DNA of 41,167 nt, from assembly GCA_020854925.1 (NCBI GenBank), contig JAHKLV010000140.1, positions 1 through 41,167 on the forward strand. The letters are read 5' to 3'. Within the stretch, counting starts at the first letter, position 1; each line of letters starts with the position of its first letter. The position numbers were made by a program, and so were the translations under genes. This stretch comes from Candidatus Methanofastidiosia archaeon. Its GTDB lineage: Archaea > Methanobacteriota_B > Thermococci > Methanofastidiosales > NM3. Positions 1 to 6,652 of this stretch are shown piece after piece. The notes beneath the pieces are model-generated. The model was not told where the DNA came from and made no database searches. It saw only the letters and a list, made by a program, of their open reading frames with translations.

Positions 1-368
1 CAAGCTAAAGAGTCCTAAAAACCCAAACATCCAGTTTTTTCTAAATTTATTATTCATATAAATGAATAAAAAAGTCAATTCTTAAGCTTTACTGAAGAAG
101 AAAATGAATACTTCAATACTGCATGGAAAAAAAAGAGAAATGGTAGTACAGGATACTCGCCATGATATGAGTACAACTGAAATGAAGGAATATCCATAAT
201 GATGGAAAGCGTATAAAGGCTAGCACAATCCCATGCATGCCTAACTATACCACTACTTCGTATTATAGAATAGAACAAGGAAAAAATGACATAGAGCACG
301 TTCTCCCCACGGCAGAAAACCGTGGGCTTGCTATGCTAACGAATCGTGAATGCCAGATTAAAGAACAA
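1..368. other. AT-rich gene-free region beside tRNA-Arg
   Basis: No convincing coding region is visible here on either strand. The stretch is visibly AT-rich compared with the GC-richer genes to its right. It holds an 8-bp inverted repeat (arms 50-57 and 62-69, loop ataa) and a perfect 7-bp hairpin (arms 306-312 and 320-326) that lies just past the 3' end of the tRNA gene. The hairpin has no T-run, so calling it a terminator would be a guess. The composition change next to a tRNA 3' end is compatible with the edge of an integrated element, but no integrase or att repeat is seen. Confidence 0.5.
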
Positions 369-444
369 TGGCGGGCTCGCCGGGATTCGAACCCGGGATA
401 TCAAGGTCCGAAGCCTTGCGCCCTATCCGCTAGACTACGAGCCC
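369..444 (-). tRNA. tRNA-Arg (anticodon TCG)
   Basis: The minus strand folds into a standard cloverleaf. The acceptor pairs GGGCTCG with CGAGCCC, followed by discriminator G and an encoded CCA at 369-371. The anticodon stem CAAGG/CCTTG encloses loop CTTCGGA, giving anticodon TCG. The T-arm is CCGGG-TTCGAAT-CCCGG. A TATA box centred near 469 lies 25 nt before the 5' end, as expected for an archaeal tRNA promoter. Confidence 0.96.
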
Positions 445-463
445 AGTATCCTCCCTGCGTACC

Positions 464-474
464 GCTTTATAAAC
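464..474 (-). promoter_or_regulatory. TATA box of tRNA-Arg(TCG)
   Basis: On the minus strand this reads GTTTATAAAGC. Its centre is about 25 nt upstream of the tRNA 5' end at 444, the usual archaeal TATA-to-start distance. It helps calibrate promoter spacing for the other genes of the window. Confidence 0.7.
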
Positions 475-518
475 ATTATGGAGTAGGGAGGCACTGCGCC
501 GAATCGTGCCCTCCGGGG

Positions 519-1862
519 CTATACGAGGTAGCGAACATCGGATGTGGCGGTGGGAAATCCCCACGGGATGTCCTGCAGGTCGCGGGATGTTGCCCGGCAG
601 CGTATGGCCAGTGCGAAGAGATTCGCCATCTCCCCTGCACGGGGAGCCATGAGGTGCGCGCCCAGGATGCGCTCTGTGCCCTTTTCTATGACAAGGACGG
701 CAAAGGCGTGCCGTGAACCGAGGTACCGGGTGGAGAAATAGTCAGACATGTCCGTCTCTCGAAGGTACGCTCCCGCGGGATGGCCCGCAATCTGTGCACT
801 TGTCATGCCCACTGACGCGACCTCGGGAATGGAAAAGAGCACGGATGGGACGACTGAATAGTCCATGGTGCGGTGATTTCCCTTGATGATGTTGTCTGCC
901 ACCACCGAGCCCTCGAGCTCAGCAACGGTCTTAAGGGGGGGAGAACCTGCCACCGCATCGCCGGCCGCATAGCAGGAAAGGGCTGACACGCTTTGCAGAT
1001 AGTCGTTGACCAGGACTCCCCGGGACGTGGCGTCGATGCCGGCCGCCGGGAGGGAAAGAGCCCCGATGCGGGGGACCCTCCCTCCCCCGTGAAGAGCACA
1101 GTCGCAGGGGTAGGTCCGTTCCCCCGTGGGTGTCGAAGCGACCACCGAAAGGCCATCCTCGGTCTGGCTCACCTCCGTGACCGGCGAAGAAAGCTCCACC
1201 GCGATGCCTGCATCGCGAGTCGCCTCGACGAGGCGCGATATCACGCGCCGCTCAAAGCCGCGAAGGACTGTTGCGCCCCGGTGAAGTATGGTCACCTCGG
1301 CGCCCATGCGAGCAGCGATGTGGGCAAACTCGAAGGAGATATAGCCTCCGCCGACACACACCAACCGGGAAGGAATCGACGAAAGATCGAAAAACGCATC
1401 ACTGGTGGTAAGAAGCTCCTCGCCAGGGATGCCGAGGGACATCGGCTCCGCACCTGAGGCGATGACCGCGTATTCTGTAGCGAGGCGCTGCCCGTCCACG
1501 ACAACGGCATCAGCGCCAGAGAAGATTGCAGTGCCCTCAAAGGCCTCGATGCCGGCCTCGTCGTACAGCCTGTGCCGCGCTTCGGGGACCGGAGACGTGA
1601 AGGTGTCCTTGAAGGCCCGAACAGCGTCCCACCGTGGCGTATCCTCCGCAAAGATGCCCTTTGCTGAAAGCGACCCGATGTTGTGGGCAAGCGTTGCGGT
1701 GCCCACAAGCACCTTTTTCGGTGTGCAGCCCCTCATGGCGCAGGTACCGCCAAAGGGCCTGTCATCAACTATGGCCACCCGCATGCCAGCCTTGGCGCAG
1801 CGGGTTGCCACAAGATTACCGGCAGTGCCGGTCCCGATAACTACCACATCGAATCGATTCAC
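519..1862 (-). CDS. NAD(P)/FAD-dependent pyridine nucleotide-disulfide oxidoreductase
   Basis: A 447-residue class I flavin disulfide reductase-like protein (dihydrolipoamide dehydrogenase, glutathione or mercuric reductase superfamily). The N-terminal FAD site is VVIGTGTAG (residues 7-15). The redox-active pair sits in CAMRGC (about 41-46), and a second dinucleotide site VCVGGGYIS lies near residue 170. The C-terminal dimerisation domain ends FPTATSDVRYLV, where the family usually has a His-Pro-Thr...Glu acid-base pair; both His and Glu are replaced. The same ending type occurs in a less studied branch of the family, so the substrate is not clear and I do not assign Lpd, Gor or MerA. It is divergent from the next gene across 59 bp and probably cytosolic. 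Confidence 0.85.
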   Translation of the reverse strand: MNRFDVVVIGTGTAGNLVATRCAKAGMRVAIVDDRPFGGTCAMRGCTPKKVLVGTATLAHNIGSLSAKGIFAEDTPRWDAVRAFKDTFTSPVPEARHRLYDEAGIEAFEGTAIFSGADAVVVDGQRLATEYAVIASGAEPMSLGIPGEELLTTSDAFFDLSSIPSRLVCVGGGYISFEFAHIAARMGAEVTILHRGATVLRGFERRVISRLVEATRDAGIAVELSSPVTEVSQTEDGLSVVASTPTGERTYPCDCALHGGGRVPRIGALSLPAAGIDATSRGVLVNDYLQSVSALSCYAAGDAVAGSPPLKTVAELEGSVVADNIIKGNHRTMDYSVVPSVLFSIPEVASVGMTSAQIAGHPAGAYLRETDMSDYFSTRYLGSRHAFAVLVIEKGTERILGAHLMAPRAGEMANLFALAIRCRATSRDLQDIPWGFPTATSDVRYLV

Positions 1863-1890
1863 GCTACCACATTCATCCTATGCAATGAAC

Positions 1891-1900
1891 CTATAAAAAG
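1891..1900 (+). promoter_or_regulatory. TATA box of the MutY-like gene
   Basis: CTATAAAAAG lies in the 59-bp divergent intergenic space. Its centre is about 26 nt before the ATG at 1922, so the transcript would be leaderless or nearly so. No Shine-Dalgarno sequence is visible before the ATG, which agrees. Confidence 0.6.
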
Positions 1901-1921
1901 GTAGATGAACGTAGGCAACAC

Positions 1922-2737
1922 ATGGATGACACGTCGCTGCAGAAATTCAGGGAACGGGTGTGGTCGGCATACCGTGAGTCGTACCGGGACCTGCCGTGGC
2001 GCAGGACCGATGACCCGTACGCCATCCTTGTTTCCGAAGTGATGCTCCAGCAGACGCAGGTACACCGCGTCATTGTCCCGTACGAGCGATTTCTATCTGC
2101 CTATCCCACCGTCTCTGCCCTGGCAAAAGCGTCTCCGAGGGACGTGGTGGCGCTCTGGCAGGGCTTGGGATACAACCGGCGCGCCCTGTGGCTGCGGGAG
2201 GCTGCACGCCGTATCGTGACAGACCATGGGGGCATCGTGCCGGCGGATGTGGAAACACTCCTCACCCTCCCCGGTATCGGCCCGTATACGGCCGCCGCCG
2301 TCTGCGCCATAGCGTTCGGCCAGGTCGTGCCAGTCCTCGACACCAATATTCGCGCCGTCTACCTCCATGAGTGGTTCCCCCAAAGGGAGAAGATCCGCGA
2401 CAGCGAGCTTATCCCGCTGCTTGTTGAGACCTTTGACCGGGAGCGCCCCCGTGAATGGGTCTATGCGCTCATGGATTACGGAGCTACCCTGAAAAGGCAA
2501 GGCCCCAATCCGTCGAGAAGGAGTGCGCACCATGTGCGCCAGCAGGCATTCGAAGGTTCGAGACGACAGCGCCGAGGCAAGGTGATACGGTTGCTCCTCG
2601 CGTGCGAAAGCGCTACCGCCCAAGAGGTGGCAGCGTCCTGTGGCATGAAAGATGCCGAGGCAGAAGCGCTCCTTATTGATTTGGCAGCAGAAGGATTTCT
2701 TAGTATCCGAGATGGCGCATACTGCCTCTCCCCGTGA
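1922..2737 (+). CDS. mutY: MutY-type HhH-GPD DNA glycosylase lacking the Fe-S cluster
   Basis: A 271-residue base-excision repair enzyme of the endonuclease III/MutY superfamily. The catalytic Glu39 is in SEVMLQQTQV, typical of adenine glycosylase MutY, which removes A opposite 8-oxoG. The helix-hairpin-helix is LPGIGPYTAAAV (about 116-127) and the catalytic Asp is D140 in PVLDTNIRAV. After MDYGATLKR the family normally has four cysteines of a [4Fe-4S] cluster; here the segment is basic and has no cysteine. The last 60 residues resemble a small winged-helix domain, not the usual NUDIX-like MutY C-terminal domain. Cluster-less MutY enzymes are known in other organisms, so this is probably active. 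Its stop is 2 nt from the convergent next gene. Confidence 0.85.
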   Translation: MDDTSLQKFRERVWSAYRESYRDLPWRRTDDPYAILVSEVMLQQTQVHRVIVPYERFLSAYPTVSALAKASPRDVVALWQGLGYNRRALWLREAARRIVTDHGGIVPADVETLLTLPGIGPYTAAAVCAIAFGQVVPVLDTNIRAVYLHEWFPQREKIRDSELIPLLVETFDRERPREWVYALMDYGATLKRQGPNPSRRSAHHVRQQAFEGSRRQRRGKVIRLLLACESATAQEVAASCGMKDAEAEALLIDLAAEGFLSIRDGAYCLSP

Positions 2738-2739
2738 CC

Positions 2740-3225
2740 TTACTCCGCCTGCAGCATGCGCGCAAGAGAGATGAGCTCTTCAAGGGAACCGTGCCCGGCC
2801 TGCCCTTCCGAGCGCCAGCGCACGATGCCCCCCTTGTCGAGAAGGAAGGGGTAGCACATCGACGAGTCCTCCAAGGCGAGAATCGAGGCATACATGCCGT
2901 AGTCCCCGTAATAGGTGACAACATGGGGGTGGACCGCAGGGTCGGTGCCGGCGCGCATACCCGCATCGATGACGCCGGAAAACATGCGCCCCCACGTGCT
3001 CGCTATCATGGGGACCTCATAATACATGAACCCGCGCTCATGGCACAATTCCCGCTCAAACGGATGAATCCATGAATCCACCTGCCCCTGGGCGGCACGT
3101 GCAAAGACGAGGACGACAAGTGTCACGAGCCCGAATGAGGATGCTGGTATCTTTACCTCCTTTCCCTCGAGGGTGTGACCGCGCACGGGGGGAAACGGGG
3201 ATCCAATGCCTATATCGGTGGCCAT
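2740..3225 (-). CDS. Thioredoxin-fold protein without CXXC (ATP10/AhpC-like)
   Basis: A 161-residue protein opening like AhpC/TSA peroxiredoxins (IGSPFPPVRG, then a strand VTLVVLVFARAAQGQ). The segment with W52, P55 and F56 followed by a YYEVPMIA strand recalls the thioredoxin-like ATP10 family. No CXXC or peroxidatic Cys motif is present at the expected position, so a redox reaction is not supported; a binding or chaperone role is possible. It lies 15 nt downstream of the osmoprotectant permease gene on the same strand and probably belongs to that operon, although no functional link is obvious. Superfamily call is moderate; function unknown. Confidence 0.6.
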   Translation of the reverse strand: MATDIGIGSPFPPVRGHTLEGKEVKIPASSFGLVTLVVLVFARAAQGQVDSWIHPFERELCHERGFMYYEVPMIASTWGRMFSGVIDAGMRAGTDPAVHPHVVTYYGDYGMYASILALEDSSMCYPFLLDKGGIVRWRSEGQAGHGSLEELISLARMLQAE

Positions 3226-3240
3226 GCCATTCCTATGCGC

Positions 3241-3876
3241 TCATCGCTTTTTGATGTTTCGCTCGGGGCTGGCGGTGCGGGGGGTGACGGCGCGTTCAAG
3301 AAGGGAGAACGAGGCATCGATAAAGAGGGCTATGCCGATGGTAGGCAAAGACCCGGCAAGAATCTTATCGGTGTTCAGATTGGAAAGGCCCTGGAAGATG
3401 ATGGAACCCAATCCTCCACTGCCAATGATGGCAGTGAGAATGGCGATGCTGTTGGCAAGGATAGCGGCAAACTTCATGCCTGCAAAGAGTGGGGGATACG
3501 CATGGGGGAGGCGGATGTGGCGTGTTATCTGCCATTCGGTGAGGCCGATGCCTTTGGCGGAGTCGATAAGGGATGCATCGACGTCCCGAAGGCCGAGATA
3601 CGCGTTCTTGATAATAGGAAGCAGTGCCCGTATCATGATGGCGATGACGGCAGGCACAAACCCGATGCCGAGAAACGGAACGACGATGGCGACAACAGCA
3701 AAGCTCGGTATGGCCTGGAGCAGGTTCGCCCCGGTCATGACCGCCATGGCCGCGCGCCTGCTGTAGAGGGCGGCCAGTGAAAGCGGAAGGGCAATGGCAA
3801 TGGCAATGGCAAGAGCGCTATAGGTAAGGACAAGGTGCTGCACGGTAGCGTCGAGAAGATTCGGAGGAATATTCAT
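3241..3876 (-). CDS. Osmoprotectant (glycine betaine/choline) ABC transporter permease, OpuC type
   Basis: A 211-residue inner-membrane permease of the ProW/OpuCB/OpuCD family with about six hydrophobic segments. The coupling-loop region contains DVDASLIDSAKGIGLTEWQ, the EAA-like loop that contacts the ATPase. Its ATG overlaps the stop of the preceding permease gene as ATGA (3873-3876), which shows translational coupling. With the second permease it forms the channel of a heterodimeric transporter. The ligand is inferred from the operon and from the family; a quaternary amine is most likely. Confidence 0.88.
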   Translation of the reverse strand: MNIPPNLLDATVQHLVLTYSALAIAIAIALPLSLAALYSRRAAMAVMTGANLLQAIPSFAVVAIVVPFLGIGFVPAVIAIMIRALLPIIKNAYLGLRDVDASLIDSAKGIGLTEWQITRHIRLPHAYPPLFAGMKFAAILANSIAILTAIIGSGGLGSIIFQGLSNLNTDKILAGSLPTIGIALFIDASFSLLERAVTPRTASPERNIKKR

Positions 3877-4505
3877 AGACGCTCCCCCAAGCGGTGTTCG
3901 GCATAACCGGCAAGAGCGTCAAAGACGACGGCAAGAAGGCCGACCCAGAGCCCGGTGACTATGATAATGTCCATGTCATAGAGCTGTATGCCTGTCTGCA
4001 GGGGTGCCCCAAGGCCCCCTGCTGCAATGAGGCCGCCCAGGGTCACGACCCCCATGGTAAAGACGAGGGCGATGCGGATGCCGCCAGCAACAAGCGGCAG
4101 TGCCAAGGGGAATCGGACATGGACCAGCACTTCGCGCCTAGACAGCCCCAGCGCCTCGGCAACCGCAAGGTGTTCGGTGCTCACAGAGGTGAGGCCTGCA
4201 TAGGTGTTCCTTGCGATGGGAAGGACAGAATAGATGACCGAGGTGACGATGGTGGGGCGTGAGCCGAGGCCGAGCACGGGGAGCAGGAGTACCAGGAGCG
4301 CGATGGTCGGTATGGTCTCAGCGACATTGAGCATGTTGAACAATACCTGGGACACCCGTGCATGACGATGAACTGCGACCCCCACGGCGACACCGATGAT
4401 TGTGGCGAGGACCATCGCCGCAGCAAACATGGATAGATGCTCGATGGTCCGGTCCATGAGGCGCTGTGCCTCCCATACGCCAAGAAAAGAATCGAGGGCA
4501 GACAT
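3873..4505 (-). CDS. Osmoprotectant ABC transporter permease, OpuC type (second permease)
   Basis: A ProW/OpuC-family permease of about 210 residues with the membrane segments AAMVLATIIGVAVGVAV, TIALLVLLLPVLGLG and MGVVTLGGLIAAGGLG, and the EAA-like loop VAEALGLSRREVLVH. I chose the ATG at 4505 (MSALDSFLGVW), 5 nt after the ATPase stop, because the longer in-frame reading to 4538 would overlap the ATPase gene and add residues not typical of the family. It ends in an ATGA overlap with the next permease. The two permeases are sister sequences, as in OpuC systems, which use two different permeases. Confidence 0.87.
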   Translation of the reverse strand: MSALDSFLGVWEAQRLMDRTIEHLSMFAAAMVLATIIGVAVGVAVHRHARVSQVLFNMLNVAETIPTIALLVLLLPVLGLGSRPTIVTSVIYSVLPIARNTYAGLTSVSTEHLAVAEALGLSRREVLVHVRFPLALPLVAGGIRIALVFTMGVVTLGGLIAAGGLGAPLQTGIQLYDMDIIIVTGLWVGLLAVVFDALAGYAEHRLGERL

Positions 4506-4510
4506 GATAA

Positions 4511-5635
4511 TCACGAGAGGAGCTCTAGCACCATGCAATCCATGCAGACCACACCCGTAACGATGTCATGCTCCATGACAAGGCCGGCGGCGAGGCCGGC
4601 GTCGCGCAGCGTGCGCAGAGCTGGTGCCAGGGCGTCGCTTGGGGAAAAAACGGGCACGTCCCGCAAGACATCCTCAAGCGTAGCGTCGGTGGGGGCACGG
4701 TAGAGGTCGATGAGACGAACCATCCCGGGAGACGAACGGCCTGAGACAGCGGCTGTATCCAGGTCGAGACGCTCCATGTGTGCCAGCGCATCAGATGCAC
4801 CCATGTCACCGTCGAGCATGGCGCCAGCCCCGAGGGGGACCATGACGTCGCGCACCGTCACGTGCTCAAGATGGCGCAGCTTGCGTGAACCGCCCACAAT
4901 GTCCTCGACAAAGGATGAGGCGGGGGAAAAGAGGAGATCTTGGGGCGTCCCCACCTGAACGAGGCTGGCGTCGCGCATGATGCCGATGCGGTCACCGAGC
5001 GCAAACGACTCCTCGATGTCGTGGGTAACAAAGATGATGGTCTTGCCAAGCTCTTCCTTGATGGTGGAGAACTCCTGCTGGAGCTGCACGCGCAAAAGGG
5101 GGTCGAGCGCGCCGAACGGCTCGTCCATGAGCAAGAGCGGAGGGTCCATCGCAAGGGCACGTGCAAGTCCCACGCGCTGTTGCTGGCCGCCGGAAAGCTC
5201 GGACGGGTAGCGGCCCATGAAGTGCTCGGGGGGAAGGTCTACCAGTGAGAGGAGGGCCCTGACACGTGCCCCAATGGAGCCAGGGTCCATCCCTTCAAGA
5301 CGGGGGACCAGGCCAATGTTTCCCGCCACGGTCATGTGGGGGAAAAGACCTATCTGCTGGATGACATACCCCGTATTTCGGCGAAGCGCCACCGGGTCGT
5401 GAGCGCGTACGTCTTCACCGTTGATTCGTACGGCACCGGCATCCGGCTCGATGAGGCGATTGACCATGCGCAGGGTTGTGGTCTTTCCCGAGCCGCTCGG
5501 GCCGATAAGGGATAAAAGTTCCCCACCGCGCACGGAAAGGGACACGTCCCGCACCGCGTATACCTCCCCGTAGCGCTTCGTCACATGATCGATGTCTATA
5601 GACGTGATGCGGTCAAAGAGGCGTTCGGAACGCAT
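4511..5635 (-). CDS. opuCA: Osmoprotectant ABC transporter ATP-binding protein with CBS-like C-terminus
   Basis: An ATPase of the ProV/OpuCA family, about 374 residues from the ATG at 5635. The Walker A is GPSGSGKTT, the signature is LSGGQQQR and the Walker B is LLLMDEP, with the switch His in FVTHDIEES. The C-terminal third, after FVEDIVGG, is a divergent CBS-pair region; in OpuA-type systems CBS modules sense ionic strength, so osmotic gating is possible here. A longer reading begins with TTG at 5680 inside the binding-protein gene; the ATG at 5635 is preceded by GGAG and is preferred. The upstream stop is at 5658. Confidence 0.9.
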   Translation of the reverse strand: MRSERLFDRITSIDIDHVTKRYGEVYAVRDVSLSVRGGELLSLIGPSGSGKTTTLRMVNRLIEPDAGAVRINGEDVRAHDPVALRRNTGYVIQQIGLFPHMTVAGNIGLVPRLEGMDPGSIGARVRALLSLVDLPPEHFMGRYPSELSGGQQQRVGLARALAMDPPLLLMDEPFGALDPLLRVQLQQEFSTIKEELGKTIIFVTHDIEESFALGDRIGIMRDASLVQVGTPQDLLFSPASSFVEDIVGGSRKLRHLEHVTVRDVMVPLGAGAMLDGDMGASDALAHMERLDLDTAAVSGRSSPGMVRLIDLYRAPTDATLEDVLRDVPVFSPSDALAPALRTLRDAGLAAGLVMEHDIVTGVVCMDCMVLELLS

Positions 5636-5657
5636 GGGGAGTGCTCCTGCAGGCCCA

Positions 5658-6551
5658 TCAGAGGAGGCCAACGCTTTCAAGGAAATCCCGTGCTATATCC
5701 TCCGCCTCCCGCTTATCGACGTCGTACTCATAGTAGAGCGCACGCATGGTATCTGTGTCCACAAGCCCTGCAAGCTGTGAAAGGACGGTCATCGCCGCCT
5801 CGTCCCCAGCAAGGCGGTCGTTCACCAAGAGAATGGCATCATAGGGGGGAAATGCCATGAGGTCGTCCTCGAGGATGACGAGGCCGTACATGTCGACCCG
5901 CGCATCGGTCGTGTAGGCGCTGATGGCGTCGACAAGCTCATTTTTTATGGCCTCATACATGAGGGTTGGCTGCATTTGATTTGTCTTGCCGAACGTGAAT
6001 CCGTACACGGCAAGCATCTGCGGCAGGCCATCTGCCCGTGCAGCGAACTCCGGGTCGGTGCCTATCTCCATGGATGCCGCATACGGCGCAAGCTCGCTGA
6101 CGGCAGTGATGCCCCTCTGGGACGCCCACGCGGCCGGTACGGCGATGGCATAATCGTCACGGAACCCGAGATTTGCGGCAATAGTGATGCCATCGATGTC
6201 CATCAGCGCTTCCTCCACCTGGCCATAGATGACGCCAACATCCCAGATGGCAGGGGGATCCATCTTGAAGATGACGTTGTACGCCGTTCCCGTGTACTCC
6301 AAATAGCACGCTATCTGCCCTTTCTTCAAAGCCTCATAGTTGACGGAAGTACCGCCCAGACCCTCCCTGACCTCGACGGAGTATCCCTGTTCCTCCAGAA
6401 GAAGCGCGGCCATGTGCGCCACGATATACTGTTCGTTAAAGAGCTTAGAACCGATAACCACGGTCTTTTCCCCATCGCCGGACGTGATACATCCCGAAAG
6501 GGACGCTACGGCAACGATGAGAACGAGTGCGATACAGCCCCTGTTCATCAT
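5658..6551 (-). CDS. opuCC: Osmoprotectant ABC transporter substrate-binding lipoprotein
   Basis: A ProX/OpuCC-type binding protein. The N-terminus MMNRGCIALVLIVAVASLSGC is a lipoprotein signal with lipobox LSGC, so the mature protein should be anchored outside the membrane by the lipidated Cys. The family core KTVVIGSKLFNEQYIVAHMAA and the EYTGTAYNVI segment are typical. I chose ATG at 6551 because GGTGGTGG directly precedes it and because the TATA box at 6580-6589 places the transcript start near 6559, after the longer in-frame Met at 6581. It is the first gene of the operon running down to 2740. Confidence 0.9.
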   Translation of the reverse strand: MMNRGCIALVLIVAVASLSGCITSGDGEKTVVIGSKLFNEQYIVAHMAALLLEEQGYSVEVREGLGGTSVNYEALKKGQIACYLEYTGTAYNVIFKMDPPAIWDVGVIYGQVEEALMDIDGITIAANLGFRDDYAIAVPAAWASQRGITAVSELAPYAASMEIGTDPEFAARADGLPQMLAVYGFTFGKTNQMQPTLMYEAIKNELVDAISAYTTDARVDMYGLVILEDDLMAFPPYDAILLVNDRLAGDEAAMTVLSQLAGLVDTDTMRALYYEYDVDKREAEDIARDFLESVGLL

Positions 6552-6579
6552 TCCACCACCTGTATCTCTCTTTGCACCC

Positions 6580-6589
6580 ATATAATACT
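6580..6589 (-). promoter_or_regulatory. TATA box of the opuC operon
   Basis: On the minus strand the sequence is AGTATTATAT, centred about 34 nt before the chosen ATG at 6551, with a GGTGG ribosome site between. It shares the intergenic space with the promoter of the divergent exporter gene, whose TATA candidate TTTATAG is at 6614-6620. Confidence 0.5.
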
Positions 6590-6613
6590 TTTCGAAAATA
6601 CCGTGGCATATGT

Positions 6614-6620
6614 TTTATAG
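6614..6620 (+). promoter_or_regulatory. TATA box candidate of the RND exporter gene
   Basis: TTTATAG lies about 36 nt before the ATG at 6653; GAGGT at 6642-6646 would serve as ribosome site close to the 5' end of the transcript. The match is weaker than those before the tRNA genes. Confidence 0.4.
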
Positions 6621-6652
6621 TATTCAGGTGATAGGAATGATGAGGTCGTCCT

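Noticed and set aside
306..326. Perfect 7-bp hairpin as terminator or small RNA
   Set aside because: There is no U-run after it on either strand and no promoter for an RNA gene, so no function is assigned.
237..716. Open frame of 159 codons on the plus strand
   Set aside because: It runs through the tRNA-Arg gene and antisense to the flavoprotein gene; composition and overlap show it is not coding.
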